Shown here piece after piece: positions 8,216 to 15,641 of a stretch of DNA of 64,000 bases. Each line of letters opens with the position of its first letter. The stretch's first letter is position 1. Origin of the DNA: Pseudomaricurvus sp. HS19 (lineage in GTDB: Bacteria > Pseudomonadota > Gammaproteobacteria > Pseudomonadales > Cellvibrionaceae); contig NZ_WVVW01000003.1 of the NCBI RefSeq assembly GCF_009857815.1, positions 186,001-250,000 on the forward strand. The letters are read 5' to 3'. A model generated the notes under the pieces. The model was not told the DNA's origin. It saw only the letters and a program-made list of their open reading frames with translations, and searched no databases. Both the position numbers and the translations under genes were made by a program.

Positions 8216-10621
8216 ATGATGAGTAAACCCATGCGCATGGGGCGGCCTGCCGCCCTGCTGGCCTTGCTGTTTGCCGGCACGTTCAGCGCCCAGCAGGCGC
8301 TGGCCCTGGACCTGGCGGTCTCTGCCGATGACCTGGCCAAATCCATTCCCGGCACCCGCCCCGAGCGGGTGACCGCCGAGGCCGATGCCCCCAATGTGCT
8401 GGTATGGCTGATGGACGATGTGGGCTTCGCCCAGGTCTCCGCCTATGGTGGCCTGGTAGAAACCCCCAATATTGATCGCGTCGCCGCCAATGGCCTGGCC
8501 TACTCCAACTTCCGCGCCACCCCGGTCTGTTCTTCCAGTCGCGCCTCACTGCTGACCGGGCGCAACCCGCACACCGTGAACGTGGGTGGCCACGCCATGG
8601 GCCCGCGGGGCCTGCCGGGCTACAACACCCTGGTGCCACGGGATGCAGGTACTGCGGCGGAGAACTTCCGCCAGGCCGGCTACCGCACCTTCGCCATCGG
8701 CAAATGGGATCACGGCCCGTTGAGTGACCTTAATGCCGCTGGCCCGTTCACCTACTGGCCACAGGGCCAGGGCTTTGATCGTTTTTACGGTTTCCTGACC
8801 GCCGACACCGACAACTTCGATCCGGTGCTGTTTGAAAACATCGCCCCGGTGGATATTCCCAAACAGGAGAATTATCACTTCAACAAGGACATGGCCGACA
8901 AGGCCATCGACTACATCAACGGTCGCAGCTCCGGCCTGCCCACACCGCCGTTCTACATGTACTGGGCCACTGGCACCGCCCACGCGCCGCACCATGCGCC
9001 GGCGGACTGGATCGCCAAATACAAGGGTCGTTTCGACAAGGGCTGGGATGCGGTGCGGGAAGAGATCCTCGCCAAACAGAAAGCCCTGGGCATAGTGCCG
9101 GCTGACACCAAACTGCCTCCGCGTCCGGAACACATGCCGGCCTGGGACAGCCTGTCAGCAGATGCCAAACGCCTCTACGCCCGGCAGATGGAAGTGTTCG
9201 CGGCATCGCTCTCCTATGCGGACCACGAGTTTGGTCGTGTACTGGATGAGCTGGAGCGGCGCGGTGAGCTGGACAACACCATTGTGGTTATTACGTCCGA
9301 CAACGGCGCCAGTGCCGAGGGCGGCCCCAACGGTTTGATGAACGAGATCAGCTTCCCCAACTCCCATGTGCCGACGGTGGCAGAGAACCTGGCCTGGATC
9401 GACCAGTGGGGCGGCCCCGAGACCTTCCCGCACTATGTGTTTGGCTGGGCGGTGGCGGGTAATACCCCCTACAACTACTACAAGCAGACCGCATGGGAAG
9501 GTGGCATTCGCGTACCGCTGGTGATCGCCTGGCCGGAGGGCATTAAAGCCCGCGGCGAGTGGCGCGAGCAGTTTGCCTACATTGCCGATATCACGCCCAC
9601 CGTGCTGGCCGCGGCGGGTGTAGAGCCGGCGAAGATGGTCAACAACCTGCCGCAGATTCCGTTTGATGGCGAAAACCTGGTGGGCACCTTTGCCAAAACC
9701 GCAGAGACTCCGGACCGCGCCCAGTACTTCGAGATGTACGGCAACCGCTCGCTGGTGAAGGGTGACTGGAAAATCGTCGCCTCCGACCGTACCGCTACCT
9801 GGGATCTCACCACCTCGGCTTCGGTCGATAACGCCTGGGCGCTCTACAACCTGAAAACCGATCCGGCCGAGACCATCAACCTGGCTGACCAGCACCCGGA
9901 CAAGGTGGCTGAACTGGACGCCGCTTTCGAGGCCCAGGCTGAGCAGTTCCATGTGAACCCCATCGACGGTGGTGGCGGTACCCGCGTCTATATGCGCCAG
10001 ATCATCACCGAGGATTTCAAGACACGTCGCGGCCAGTGGGTCTACCCACGCCCGGTGGCACGTACCCTGGAATTCAACGCGCCGCCCATCAAGTTCATGA
10101 ACCACACCATGACCGCCGATGTGAACCTGCCGCAGGGTAACGAGACCGGTCCCATCTACGCCATGGGCGGTTCGCTGGGCGGTATGGGGCTCTACCTCAA
10201 GGACGGCAAGCCCACCTTTATTATTCGCGGCCTGATGGGCGAAGAGGTGAAGGTAACCGGCAAGGCGTTATCGAAAGGCGACAACCAGCTGGAGATGACG
10301 CTGGATCTGGGCGGCGGTTCCCAGGCCCATATCGAGCCTCTGGCGGTGCGCAATATCACCGTGACCCTGAGCAGCAACGGCAACGAACTGCTGAACGAGA
10401 CCGTGCAGTTTGCCATGCCGGCCACCATGTCCTCGTCCGAAACCTTCGATATCGGCCGTGACGATGGCAAGGCGCTGACCGATGACTACACGGCGGAAAC
10501 CCCCTTCCCCGGCACCATTCGCAATGTGGTGTTCGACTTCATGCCCAAGGGACTGGCGAAGGCGAAGATGATGATGCAGATGCTGGGCAACAAAGCTAAA
10601 GAGTTATTAAGTGATGACTGA
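8216..10621 (+). CDS. Exported arylsulfatase-type sulfatase, long form
   Basis: The 801-residue product has a signal peptide (hydrophobic ALLALLFAGTFSAQQALA) and a type I sulfatase domain. The metal-site start reads NVLVWLMDDVGFAQVSAYGG. The formylglycine segment is CSSSRASLLTGR with the modified cysteine at residue 105; position +2 is serine rather than the common proline or alanine. FAIGKWDHGPL and VVITSDNGASAEGGPNG provide further active-site residues. It should hydrolyse sulfate esters in the periplasm after cysteine-to-formylglycine conversion. The C-terminal 200 residues or so form an extra region, making the protein longer than classical arylsulfatases of about 530 residues. The start at 8216 is placed by GGAG ten bases upstream. 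The stop overlaps the next gene. The substrate is unknown. Confidence 0.9.
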   Translation: MMSKPMRMGRPAALLALLFAGTFSAQQALALDLAVSADDLAKSIPGTRPERVTAEADAPNVLVWLMDDVGFAQVSAYGGLVETPNIDRVAANGLAYSNFRATPVCSSSRASLLTGRNPHTVNVGGHAMGPRGLPGYNTLVPRDAGTAAENFRQAGYRTFAIGKWDHGPLSDLNAAGPFTYWPQGQGFDRFYGFLTADTDNFDPVLFENIAPVDIPKQENYHFNKDMADKAIDYINGRSSGLPTPPFYMYWATGTAHAPHHAPADWIAKYKGRFDKGWDAVREEILAKQKALGIVPADTKLPPRPEHMPAWDSLSADAKRLYARQMEVFAASLSYADHEFGRVLDELERRGELDNTIVVITSDNGASAEGGPNGLMNEISFPNSHVPTVAENLAWIDQWGGPETFPHYVFGWAVAGNTPYNYYKQTAWEGGIRVPLVIAWPEGIKARGEWREQFAYIADITPTVLAAAGVEPAKMVNNLPQIPFDGENLVGTFAKTAETPDRAQYFEMYGNRSLVKGDWKIVASDRTATWDLTTSASVDNAWALYNLKTDPAETINLADQHPDKVAELDAAFEAQAEQFHVNPIDGGGGTRVYMRQIITEDFKTRRGQWVYPRPVARTLEFNAPPIKFMNHTMTADVNLPQGNETGPIYAMGGSLGGMGLYLKDGKPTFIIRGLMGEEVKVTGKALSKGDNQLEMTLDLGGGSQAHIEPLAVRNITVTLSSNGNELLNETVQFAMPATMSSSETFDIGRDDGKALTDDYTAETPFPGTIRNVVFDFMPKGLAKAKMMMQMLGNKAKELLSDD

Positions 10622-11636
10622 GTCCTGTATTAAACAATCACGCCGGCGGTGGGTTCTGCCCCTGCTGGCTTCCAGCTTGCTGATGCCTGCGGCGCTGTGC
10701 GCCGCGGACGCCAACACTGCAGCCGATGCGGTGGTCATCGCCCTGGGCACCCAGGGCGGCCCGCAGCCTAACCCTTACCGTGCCCAACCGGCCCACGCGC
10801 TGCAGGTAAATGGCGTCACCTATCTGGTGGATGCGGGCAATGGCGTGGCCCGTCAGCTGGCGGCGGCGGACATTGCGGTTGAGGGGGTAAAGAAGATCTT
10901 TATCTCCCACAATCACGATGACCACAACGCCGATCTCGGCACCCTCATGGGCCTGAGCTGGTCGCTCAACAACCGCGATGACTTTGATGTGTTTGGGCCG
11001 GCCGGCACGCAGGAGGTGGTGGACGGCTTCCTGGAGTCCTACTCCGTGAATGCGGCCATCCGCAGTGAAGACTCCCCGCTGCCCCGCTTCGGCTCGTTTG
11101 AGGGGGATATCGAAGTACACAATATCGGCGACGCGCCAGCGGCAAAAGTGATCTACAAAGATAAAAACGTGGTGGTGTCGGCAGTGGAAAACTGTCATTA
11201 CCACCATGACGAGCCGATCAAGCGTGCGCATGGCGAAGAGAAGAGTTACGCCTTCCGCTTCGAGACCGCCACACGCACAGTCGTCTTCAGTGGTGACACC
11301 GGTCCCTGCCAGTCGCTGGTAGAGTTCACCAAAGGTGCAGACCTGTTGGTGCACGAAGTGATGAGCAGTGAGTTGATGGCGGACAATATCCGCTCGCACG
11401 GCCTGATGGCAGCGTTGCCGGACTTTCTTATGGACAAGCTGATGACCAAGTCAGCGCAGTACCACACCGTGCCGGAAGAGGTGGGCAAGCTGGCCAAAGC
11501 CGCGGGTGTGGGCGAAGTGGTGCTGACCCACGTCATGCCGGGGCGCAAGAGCGATCCGGATTCGGCCTATATCGACGGCGTTTCTCTGCACTACACCGGC
11601 AAGGTGGTAGTGGCGCAGGATTTGGGGCGCTACTGA
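10614..11636 (+). CDS. Exported metallo-beta-lactamase-fold hydrolase
   Basis: The 340-residue product has a twin-arginine-like N-terminus (KQSRRRWVLPLLASSLL) and a signal cleavage site near LCAAD. The zinc-binding motif FISHNHDDHNADLGTL is the HxHxDH signature of the metallo-beta-lactamase fold, with further ligands likely at NCHYHHDEP, VFSGDTGPC and VLTHVMPG. The overall pattern resembles RNase Z-like or lactonase-like members, but the export signal points to a periplasmic small-molecule or ester hydrolase. The ATG at 10614 overlaps the sulfatase stop by eight bases, a sign of translational coupling, so the two enzymes probably act on the same sulfated compound. Confidence 0.85.
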   Translation: MTESCIKQSRRRWVLPLLASSLLMPAALCAADANTAADAVVIALGTQGGPQPNPYRAQPAHALQVNGVTYLVDAGNGVARQLAAADIAVEGVKKIFISHNHDDHNADLGTLMGLSWSLNNRDDFDVFGPAGTQEVVDGFLESYSVNAAIRSEDSPLPRFGSFEGDIEVHNIGDAPAAKVIYKDKNVVVSAVENCHYHHDEPIKRAHGEEKSYAFRFETATRTVVFSGDTGPCQSLVEFTKGADLLVHEVMSSELMADNIRSHGLMAALPDFLMDKLMTKSAQYHTVPEEVGKLAKAAGVGEVVLTHVMPGRKSDPDSAYIDGVSLHYTGKVVVAQDLGRY

Positions 11637-11650
11637 GGCCCGATTGTCTG

Positions 11651-11694
11651 CCGGCAGCCGCAGCCACCTTTCGGATTGCAGCTGCCGGTTTTTT
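11651..11694 (+). terminator. Intrinsic terminator after the sulfatase operon
   Basis: CCGGCAGC at 11651-11658 pairs with GCTGCCGG at 11681-11688, extended by a further GC pair across a mismatch, and is followed by TTTTTT. The 11637-11956 gap otherwise holds an AT-rich stretch at 11800-11835 and the operator described next. Confidence 0.8.
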
Positions 11695-11917
11695 GTCACG
11701 TCGGGTTTGGATTACCAGAGTCCTGGTCGCAGTAACCTCGATGTGTGGCAGGCCAAGGCCTATCTCTCTGACGCCTTCTGATTGGCGCGTATTATTCCAA
11801 GAGCTTCAAAAATAATTAAAATCCATTAAACACAATGGCTTAAGTCCTCTATTTGTACGTGCCGACGCTTTTGGTGCGTGTGCCAAACCGGCATTGTTGA
11901 AACTTTACACTGCTTTA

Positions 11918-11955
11918 GTAAACCATAATTGACCATCCCGACAATTCTCGTTTAC
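11918..11955. promoter_or_regulatory. Bipartite inverted repeat before the MarR gene, likely operator
   Basis: GTAAAC-N4-ATTG (11918-11931) is mirrored exactly by CAAT-N4-GTTTAC (11942-11955) around a 10-base centre. The site ends one base before the first possible ATG of the tandem MarR gene. Two half-site pairs with this symmetry fit a MarR-type dimer, or a protein with two HTH domains, repressing its own operon. Binding is inferred. Confidence 0.62.
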
Positions 11956-11956
11956 C

Positions 11957-13039
11957 ATGCCCTCCATGATAACGACTACTACAGCGGCTAAAAGCGAACA
12001 GAGCGTGGGCATCAGCCACGGCCTGATCGCCCATTTGATGGTAGTCACCCACTTCGTAATGAAGGACACGCTGGACAAGCTGACGGCCAGTAATCGTTAC
12101 GAAAAGCTCAGCATGACCTACGAGCGCTACATTCCGGTGCTGGTAGAGAAGGATATTTCCCCTGGCGAGCTGGCCGCCCGTGTGGGCAGCAGCAAGCAGG
12201 CCTGCAGCAAGGTGATCAAGGAGCTGGAGAAGCTGGGGCTGATTGAGCGGCGCCAGAACCCTGAAGATGGTCGCTCCCAGCTGCTCTCCCTGTCGGGGAA
12301 GGGCATGCAGCTGCTGCAGGATGGCACCCGCATTACGGCGGAAGTGCAGCAGTACCTGGCGGAGCAGATCGGCGGCGAGCGTATGGATCAGATGATCCTG
12401 TTGCTGGAAAAAGTCTGCCACGGCCTGGGGGTGCAGCTGCGCACCTATCCGAGGCTGCCGGGTGCTGCGGAAAGCGGCAGCCCGATACGATTGAATATGT
12501 TGTTGCAGGCCATGACCAATCACCTGCGCGACACCTTGCTGGAGGAGATGAGCAGCAAGGGCTTTAAAGGATTGCGGACCAATTTTGGCCAGATCCTCGG
12601 CATGATCAGCAGCGAGCCGCGACGGATCCAGTACATCGCATCCGTTATTGGCATCAGCAAACAGGCGGCGGCGGTGCTGGCCATAGATTTTGAAACCCTG
12701 GGGTATGTGATTCGTGAATCCGACCCGGAAGACAAGCGCCAGATCATCCTGCGCCTGTCGCCACAGGGTGAAAGCCTGGTGCGGGAATCCATCGCCAGTG
12801 TGCGGGCCCTGGAGCAAAGGGTAGAGGCGCTGCTGGGCGAGAAGGATTACCGGGTGCTGGAGAGTGCCATGGAGGATCTCTACCACGCGGTCGCCTATCA
12901 GATGGGCGGCTCGGGGATGACCAACATTGTGCCCGGCAAGATTCAGAAATTGACAGATTACTTACTCGAAGAGCTGGGCGTCGCCGGTGTGCGAACCCTG
13001 GCCCAACACTTACTAACCATTACAAGAGGTGATAGCTGA
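11957..13039 (+). CDS. Tandem (duplicated) MarR-family regulator
   Basis: This 360-residue protein is about twice the normal MarR length and contains two winged-helix units. The first spans about residues 20-150, with LAARVGSSKQACSKVIKELE as recognition region and NPEDGRSQLLSLSGKG as wing. The second spans about 180-310, with IASVIGISKQAAAVLAIDFE and the wing SDPEDKRQIILRLSPQGE. The pattern 'GxSKQA', then 'PEDxRxxxLxLSxxG', occurs in both halves, so it is an internal duplication within one chain that could act as a pseudo-dimer. It overlaps the fatty acid hydroxylase gene by one base (TGATG). The exact start is uncertain; ATG 11957 and 11966 both lack a clear ribosome site. Confidence 0.85.
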   Translation: MPSMITTTTAAKSEQSVGISHGLIAHLMVVTHFVMKDTLDKLTASNRYEKLSMTYERYIPVLVEKDISPGELAARVGSSKQACSKVIKELEKLGLIERRQNPEDGRSQLLSLSGKGMQLLQDGTRITAEVQQYLAEQIGGERMDQMILLLEKVCHGLGVQLRTYPRLPGAAESGSPIRLNMLLQAMTNHLRDTLLEEMSSKGFKGLRTNFGQILGMISSEPRRIQYIASVIGISKQAAAVLAIDFETLGYVIRESDPEDKRQIILRLSPQGESLVRESIASVRALEQRVEALLGEKDYRVLESAMEDLYHAVAYQMGGSGMTNIVPGKIQKLTDYLLEELGVAGVRTLAQHLLTITRGDS

Positions 13040-13830
13040 TGGAGACATCATTTTTTTCCACGCTGGCTGCAAACTATGAGGGTTGGCTGACCCTTATTAT
13101 GGCCGTGTGTGTCATGGGTATTCCTGTGCTGCTGAGCAAGGTGCTGACCAAATTCGGTATCTTCAAGGAGATCAGCGGCCTGAACCAGGCGGTTGTGGAC
13201 CAGAAGTCCCAAAAGCCAAACTGGGTGAAAAACCAGAAGTGGAACCGCAAGTGGGGCGCGATTTTTATCGCGGTTATCTACCTGGGCATTATCCCCTTCA
13301 TTATCACTGCTGAATCCCAGCCATGGTGGCAGTACTTCACCGATATCTTCGTGATCCTGATGGTGTACGATTTCTTCTACTACATGACTCACCGTTTCCT
13401 GTTCCACGACGGTGGCCCTCTGGTGTGGGTACACGCGATTCACCACCAGCAGAAGAACCCCTGCCGCATGGATTCCAGCTACATCCACCCGCTGGAAGTG
13501 GCCATGGGCCTGGGTCTGTACGTCGGTACTGTGTTCGGCCTGAGCTTCATCATGGGTGACTTCCACATTGTTACCCTGATCCTGACCTGGATTGCCTTCT
13601 CCGAGATCAACTTGCACAACCATGATCGTCAGGAGACTACCGGCAACAACGCTGTGTCCAAATACCTGAAGTACGCTTCTGATATGCACCACAACCACCA
13701 CGCCCGTTTCATCGGCGGTAACTTTGCAACCATCTCCCTGTTCTACGACTGGTTGTTCGGTACCCTGGATAACGGCGACGGCTGGGGCAAGCACAAGCTG
13801 GCCAACCAGGCCCAGAAGCCTGCCAACTGA
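13039..13830 (+). CDS. Fatty acid hydroxylase / sterol desaturase superfamily membrane enzyme
   Basis: This 263-residue integral membrane di-iron enzyme carries the superfamily's histidine clusters: HRFLFH (HX4H), HAIHHQQ (HX2HH), LHNHDRQ and MHHNHHARF (HX2HH). They are spaced between hydrophobic stretches at about residues 10-30, 75-95, 100-120 and 160-195. Members hydroxylate or desaturate sterols, fatty acids or carotenoids using oxygen. The ATG shares a base with the regulator's stop, and AAGAGGTG gives a ribosome site, so regulator and enzyme are co-expressed. In a window rich in steroid-like catabolic genes a sterol or lipid substrate is plausible, but this is inference. Confidence 0.85.
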   Translation: METSFFSTLAANYEGWLTLIMAVCVMGIPVLLSKVLTKFGIFKEISGLNQAVVDQKSQKPNWVKNQKWNRKWGAIFIAVIYLGIIPFIITAESQPWWQYFTDIFVILMVYDFFYYMTHRFLFHDGGPLVWVHAIHHQQKNPCRMDSSYIHPLEVAMGLGLYVGTVFGLSFIMGDFHIVTLILTWIAFSEINLHNHDRQETTGNNAVSKYLKYASDMHHNHHARFIGGNFATISLFYDWLFGTLDNGDGWGKHKLANQAQKPAN

Positions 13831-13902
13831 TTGCGTGCAAGGCTGAACGGCAGACGCTGACAGGCAGACGCCAATAAGAAGCCAATAAGAAGCCGCGAAC
13901 AG

Positions 13903-13937
13903 AAAGCCCCTCACTCCCGGAGTGAGGGGCTTTTTTT
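13903..13937. terminator. Intrinsic terminator, usable in both directions
   Basis: AAAGCCCCTCACTCC pairs with GGAGTGAGGGGCTTT across a short centre and is followed by a T-run. On the minus strand the flanking A-run also gives a T-run. It separates the hydroxylase gene from the convergent GFA-type gene. Confidence 0.9.
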
Positions 13938-13950
13938 ATGGGCTCCTTAA

Positions 13951-14355
13951 TCAGTAGCTGTCGGGCCCGGCGTCCGGGTATTGGGGGAGGTCGTCGTTGA
14001 GGTGGAGCCAGGGGGCCTTGCTGGCGCACCAGATGTGGTAGCCGGGCTCCATGGCCGTATTGTCGTCCAGGGAGCAGAGGGTGATGTCGATAAATTGCGG
14101 TTCAGTCTGCGCCCTGAAGGCCAGCTGGGTGCCGCAGCGGGGGCAAAACTCCCGCTGGTAGTGTTCGCTGGATGGGTAGGTGGCTACCTTGCCCTCGGTA
14201 TAGCTGAATCCGGTATAGGGCAGAGTCATCCAGGCCACTGCGGGTGCGCCGCTGGCTCGCTGGCAGAGGGAGCAGTGGCAGAAACCGGCATCAATCGGCT
14301 CTGCATCAATGACATAACGGATATTGCCGCACAGGCAGCCACCTTGCTGGTGCAT
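13951..14355 (-). CDS. GFA / CENP-V-like zinc-binding protein
   Basis: The 134-residue protein starts MHQQGGCLCGNIRYVIDAE and continues with CHCSLCQRASGAPAVAWM and FCPRCGTQLAFR. These cysteine clusters are the CxCG, CHCxxC and CxxCG zinc-binding signatures of the GFA (glutathione-dependent formaldehyde-activating enzyme-like) superfamily. Most members have no proven role; some form S-hydroxymethylglutathione or act on glutathione adducts. The start at 14355 is preceded by GGGAG at a good distance; an alternative ATG 12 codons upstream is less convincing. The gene stands alone and is convergent with the hydroxylase. Confidence 0.88.
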   Translation of the reverse strand: MHQQGGCLCGNIRYVIDAEPIDAGFCHCSLCQRASGAPAVAWMTLPYTGFSYTEGKVATYPSSEHYQREFCPRCGTQLAFRAQTEPQFIDITLCSLDDNTAMEPGYHIWCASKAPWLHLNDDLPQYPDAGPDSY

Positions 14356-14489
14356 GACTTCTCCCGGGAAGTTGGGAATCGGTGCTCTCATGCTAGGCCG
14401 GATGCTGGCATCTGGCGAGGCCTGATACGGGTTATCGGCGCCAGGTTAAAGTTTGGTCAAGTGCATTGACGGCGGTTTGTTGTGCAATA

Positions 14490-14508
14490 TACTCTGCATT
14501 ACAAAGTT
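14490..14508. promoter_or_regulatory. Operator-like dyad, imperfect copy (TACTCTG-CATTA-CAAAGTT)
   Basis: This 19-base site matches the perfect dyad AACTTTG-N5-CAAAGTT at 15531-15549 in its right arm, and in four of seven bases in its left arm (TACTCTG). It lies five bases before the ATG of the membrane protein gene. It is a likely target of the HTH protein encoded in the same operon. Confidence 0.55.
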
Positions 14509-14512
14509 AATA

Positions 14513-15142
14513 ATGTCCGAGGTAGTTGCTGTGAAGGATGTGGACCAGGCGATTTCGCAAATCTCCAGTATCCGTGCGCAATTGGTCGCCAATACCCGAT
14601 TTCTGGGCCTGTCACCTGAGTTCAACCTGTTTATGGGCGCGCTGGCACTGGCGGTAGCCCTGTTGCAGAGCTTCTGGCTGCCTGCCACCGGCAATCTCGG
14701 CTATGTGGGGATCTGGTCGGCGGTGATGATGGCAACCATCTCCATCTCCACCCTGGATGTTGTCTCCCGCGCCCGCAAGGTTCATGGCCGGTTGGCCACC
14801 ACCATGCTGACCAGCCTGCTGCAGAAGTTCGCCCCGTTCCTGTTAGCCATGGTGCTGCTCACCTGGGTGATCTGTAATTTTTCCGTCGCCAATGTCTGGC
14901 TGCTGCCGGGGCTGTGGCAGCTGCTGCTGGCGCTGATGGGCTTCGCCGCCCTGCCGAACCTGCCTCGCGGTATGATCTGGATCTGCGGCTGGTACTTCGT
15001 TACCGGAATGGTGGTGTTGGTGGCAGCAGCGCAAACGGAAGTGCTCGCTCCCTGGATGATGGGGGTGCCATTCCTGGTAGGCCAGGTGGCGGTGGGGCTG
15101 ATATTGGCATTTGATAAAGCAAGTGAGGGACGCGGTGTCTAA
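14513..15142 (+). CDS. Polytopic membrane protein, partner of an HTH regulator
   Basis: This protein of about 209 residues has roughly six hydrophobic segments (for example FMGALALAVALLQSFWL, FAPFLLAMVLLTWVICNF, MIWICGWYFVTGMVVLVAA) and a short soluble N-terminus (KDVDQAISQISSIRAQLVAN). I do not recognise a named family. Small wHTH regulators paired with a membrane protein in an overlapping operon are common, and the membrane component is often a sensor or the regulated target. ATG 14513 is used here. A GTG at 14531 with GAGG eight bases upstream is an equally good start and would remove six residues. Confidence 0.75.
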   Translation: MSEVVAVKDVDQAISQISSIRAQLVANTRFLGLSPEFNLFMGALALAVALLQSFWLPATGNLGYVGIWSAVMMATISISTLDVVSRARKVHGRLATTMLTSLLQKFAPFLLAMVLLTWVICNFSVANVWLLPGLWQLLLALMGFAALPNLPRGMIWICGWYFVTGMVVLVAAAQTEVLAPWMMGVPFLVGQVAVGLILAFDKASEGRGV

Positions 15143-15512
15143 ACAGAAATCCGAAGCACCTTTCGCCTACAGTGGCCTGGACCGGATCTTCCATGAGAAG
15201 GCACGACTGGGCATCGTCAGCTCACTGATCAGCAGTGCGGAAGGGTTGGTATTTTCCGATCTCAAGGAGTTGTGCGGGCTGACTGACGGCAATCTCAGTC
15301 GTCACCTGCAGGTACTGGAAGAGGCGGGTTTCGTGGCCATCACCAAGGGATTTGATGGCAAGCGCCCCTGCACCCGCTGTGCCCTGTCGGAACTGGGCCG
15401 CGAACGCTTCCTGGATTACCTCGAGGCCCTGGAGCAGGTGCTGAGACATACCGCCGCTGCCCGCAGCAGCGACGATGAGGCGAGTGGCCTGCAGCCCCTC
15501 CCTGCCGGCTGA
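15135..15512 (+). CDS. Small winged-helix transcriptional regulator (ArsR/MarR-like fold)
   Basis: This 125-residue protein has a DNA-binding winged helix: a lead helix RLGIVSSLIS, then FSDLKELCGLTDGNLSRHLQ as helix-turn-helix, then VLEEAGFVAITKGFDGKRPC as wing, and a C-terminal helix that probably dimerises. The length and pattern match the short HTH_34-type regulators. I chose the GTG at 15135 because GAGGG lies about six bases before it and because it overlaps the preceding stop by eight bases, giving translational coupling. The open frame reaches back to an ATG at 15111 inside the upstream gene. Likely targets are the two related dyads at 14490-14508 and 15531-15549. Confidence 0.82.
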   Translation: MSKQKSEAPFAYSGLDRIFHEKARLGIVSSLISSAEGLVFSDLKELCGLTDGNLSRHLQVLEEAGFVAITKGFDGKRPCTRCALSELGRERFLDYLEALEQVLRHTAAARSSDDEASGLQPLPAG

Positions 15513-15530
15513 GCTGTTTTTTTATGTGTC

Positions 15531-15549
15531 AACTTTGCAATACAAAGTT
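15531..15549. promoter_or_regulatory. Perfect operator-like dyad AACTTTG-N5-CAAAGTT before the P450 gene
   Basis: Seven-base arms around CAATA form a perfect inverted repeat 93 bases before the cytochrome P450 start and 18 bases past the regulator's stop. The right arm CAAAGTT and the preceding GCAxTA are shared with the site at 14490-14508, which suggests that the regulator controls both its own operon and the P450 gene. Confidence 0.62.
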
Positions 15550-15641
15550 GGTCATCGTTTTAACGGGCTGTGCGCTTTTCGCTTCCGGCAGCACGGCTTG
15601 GGACTTCACCCAATAATCATAAGAGACTGAGGAAACTACCC

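Noticed and set aside
11915-12886. Minus-strand 323-residue frame
   Set aside because: Antisense to the tandem MarR gene, glutamine- and histidine-rich, no recognisable domain.
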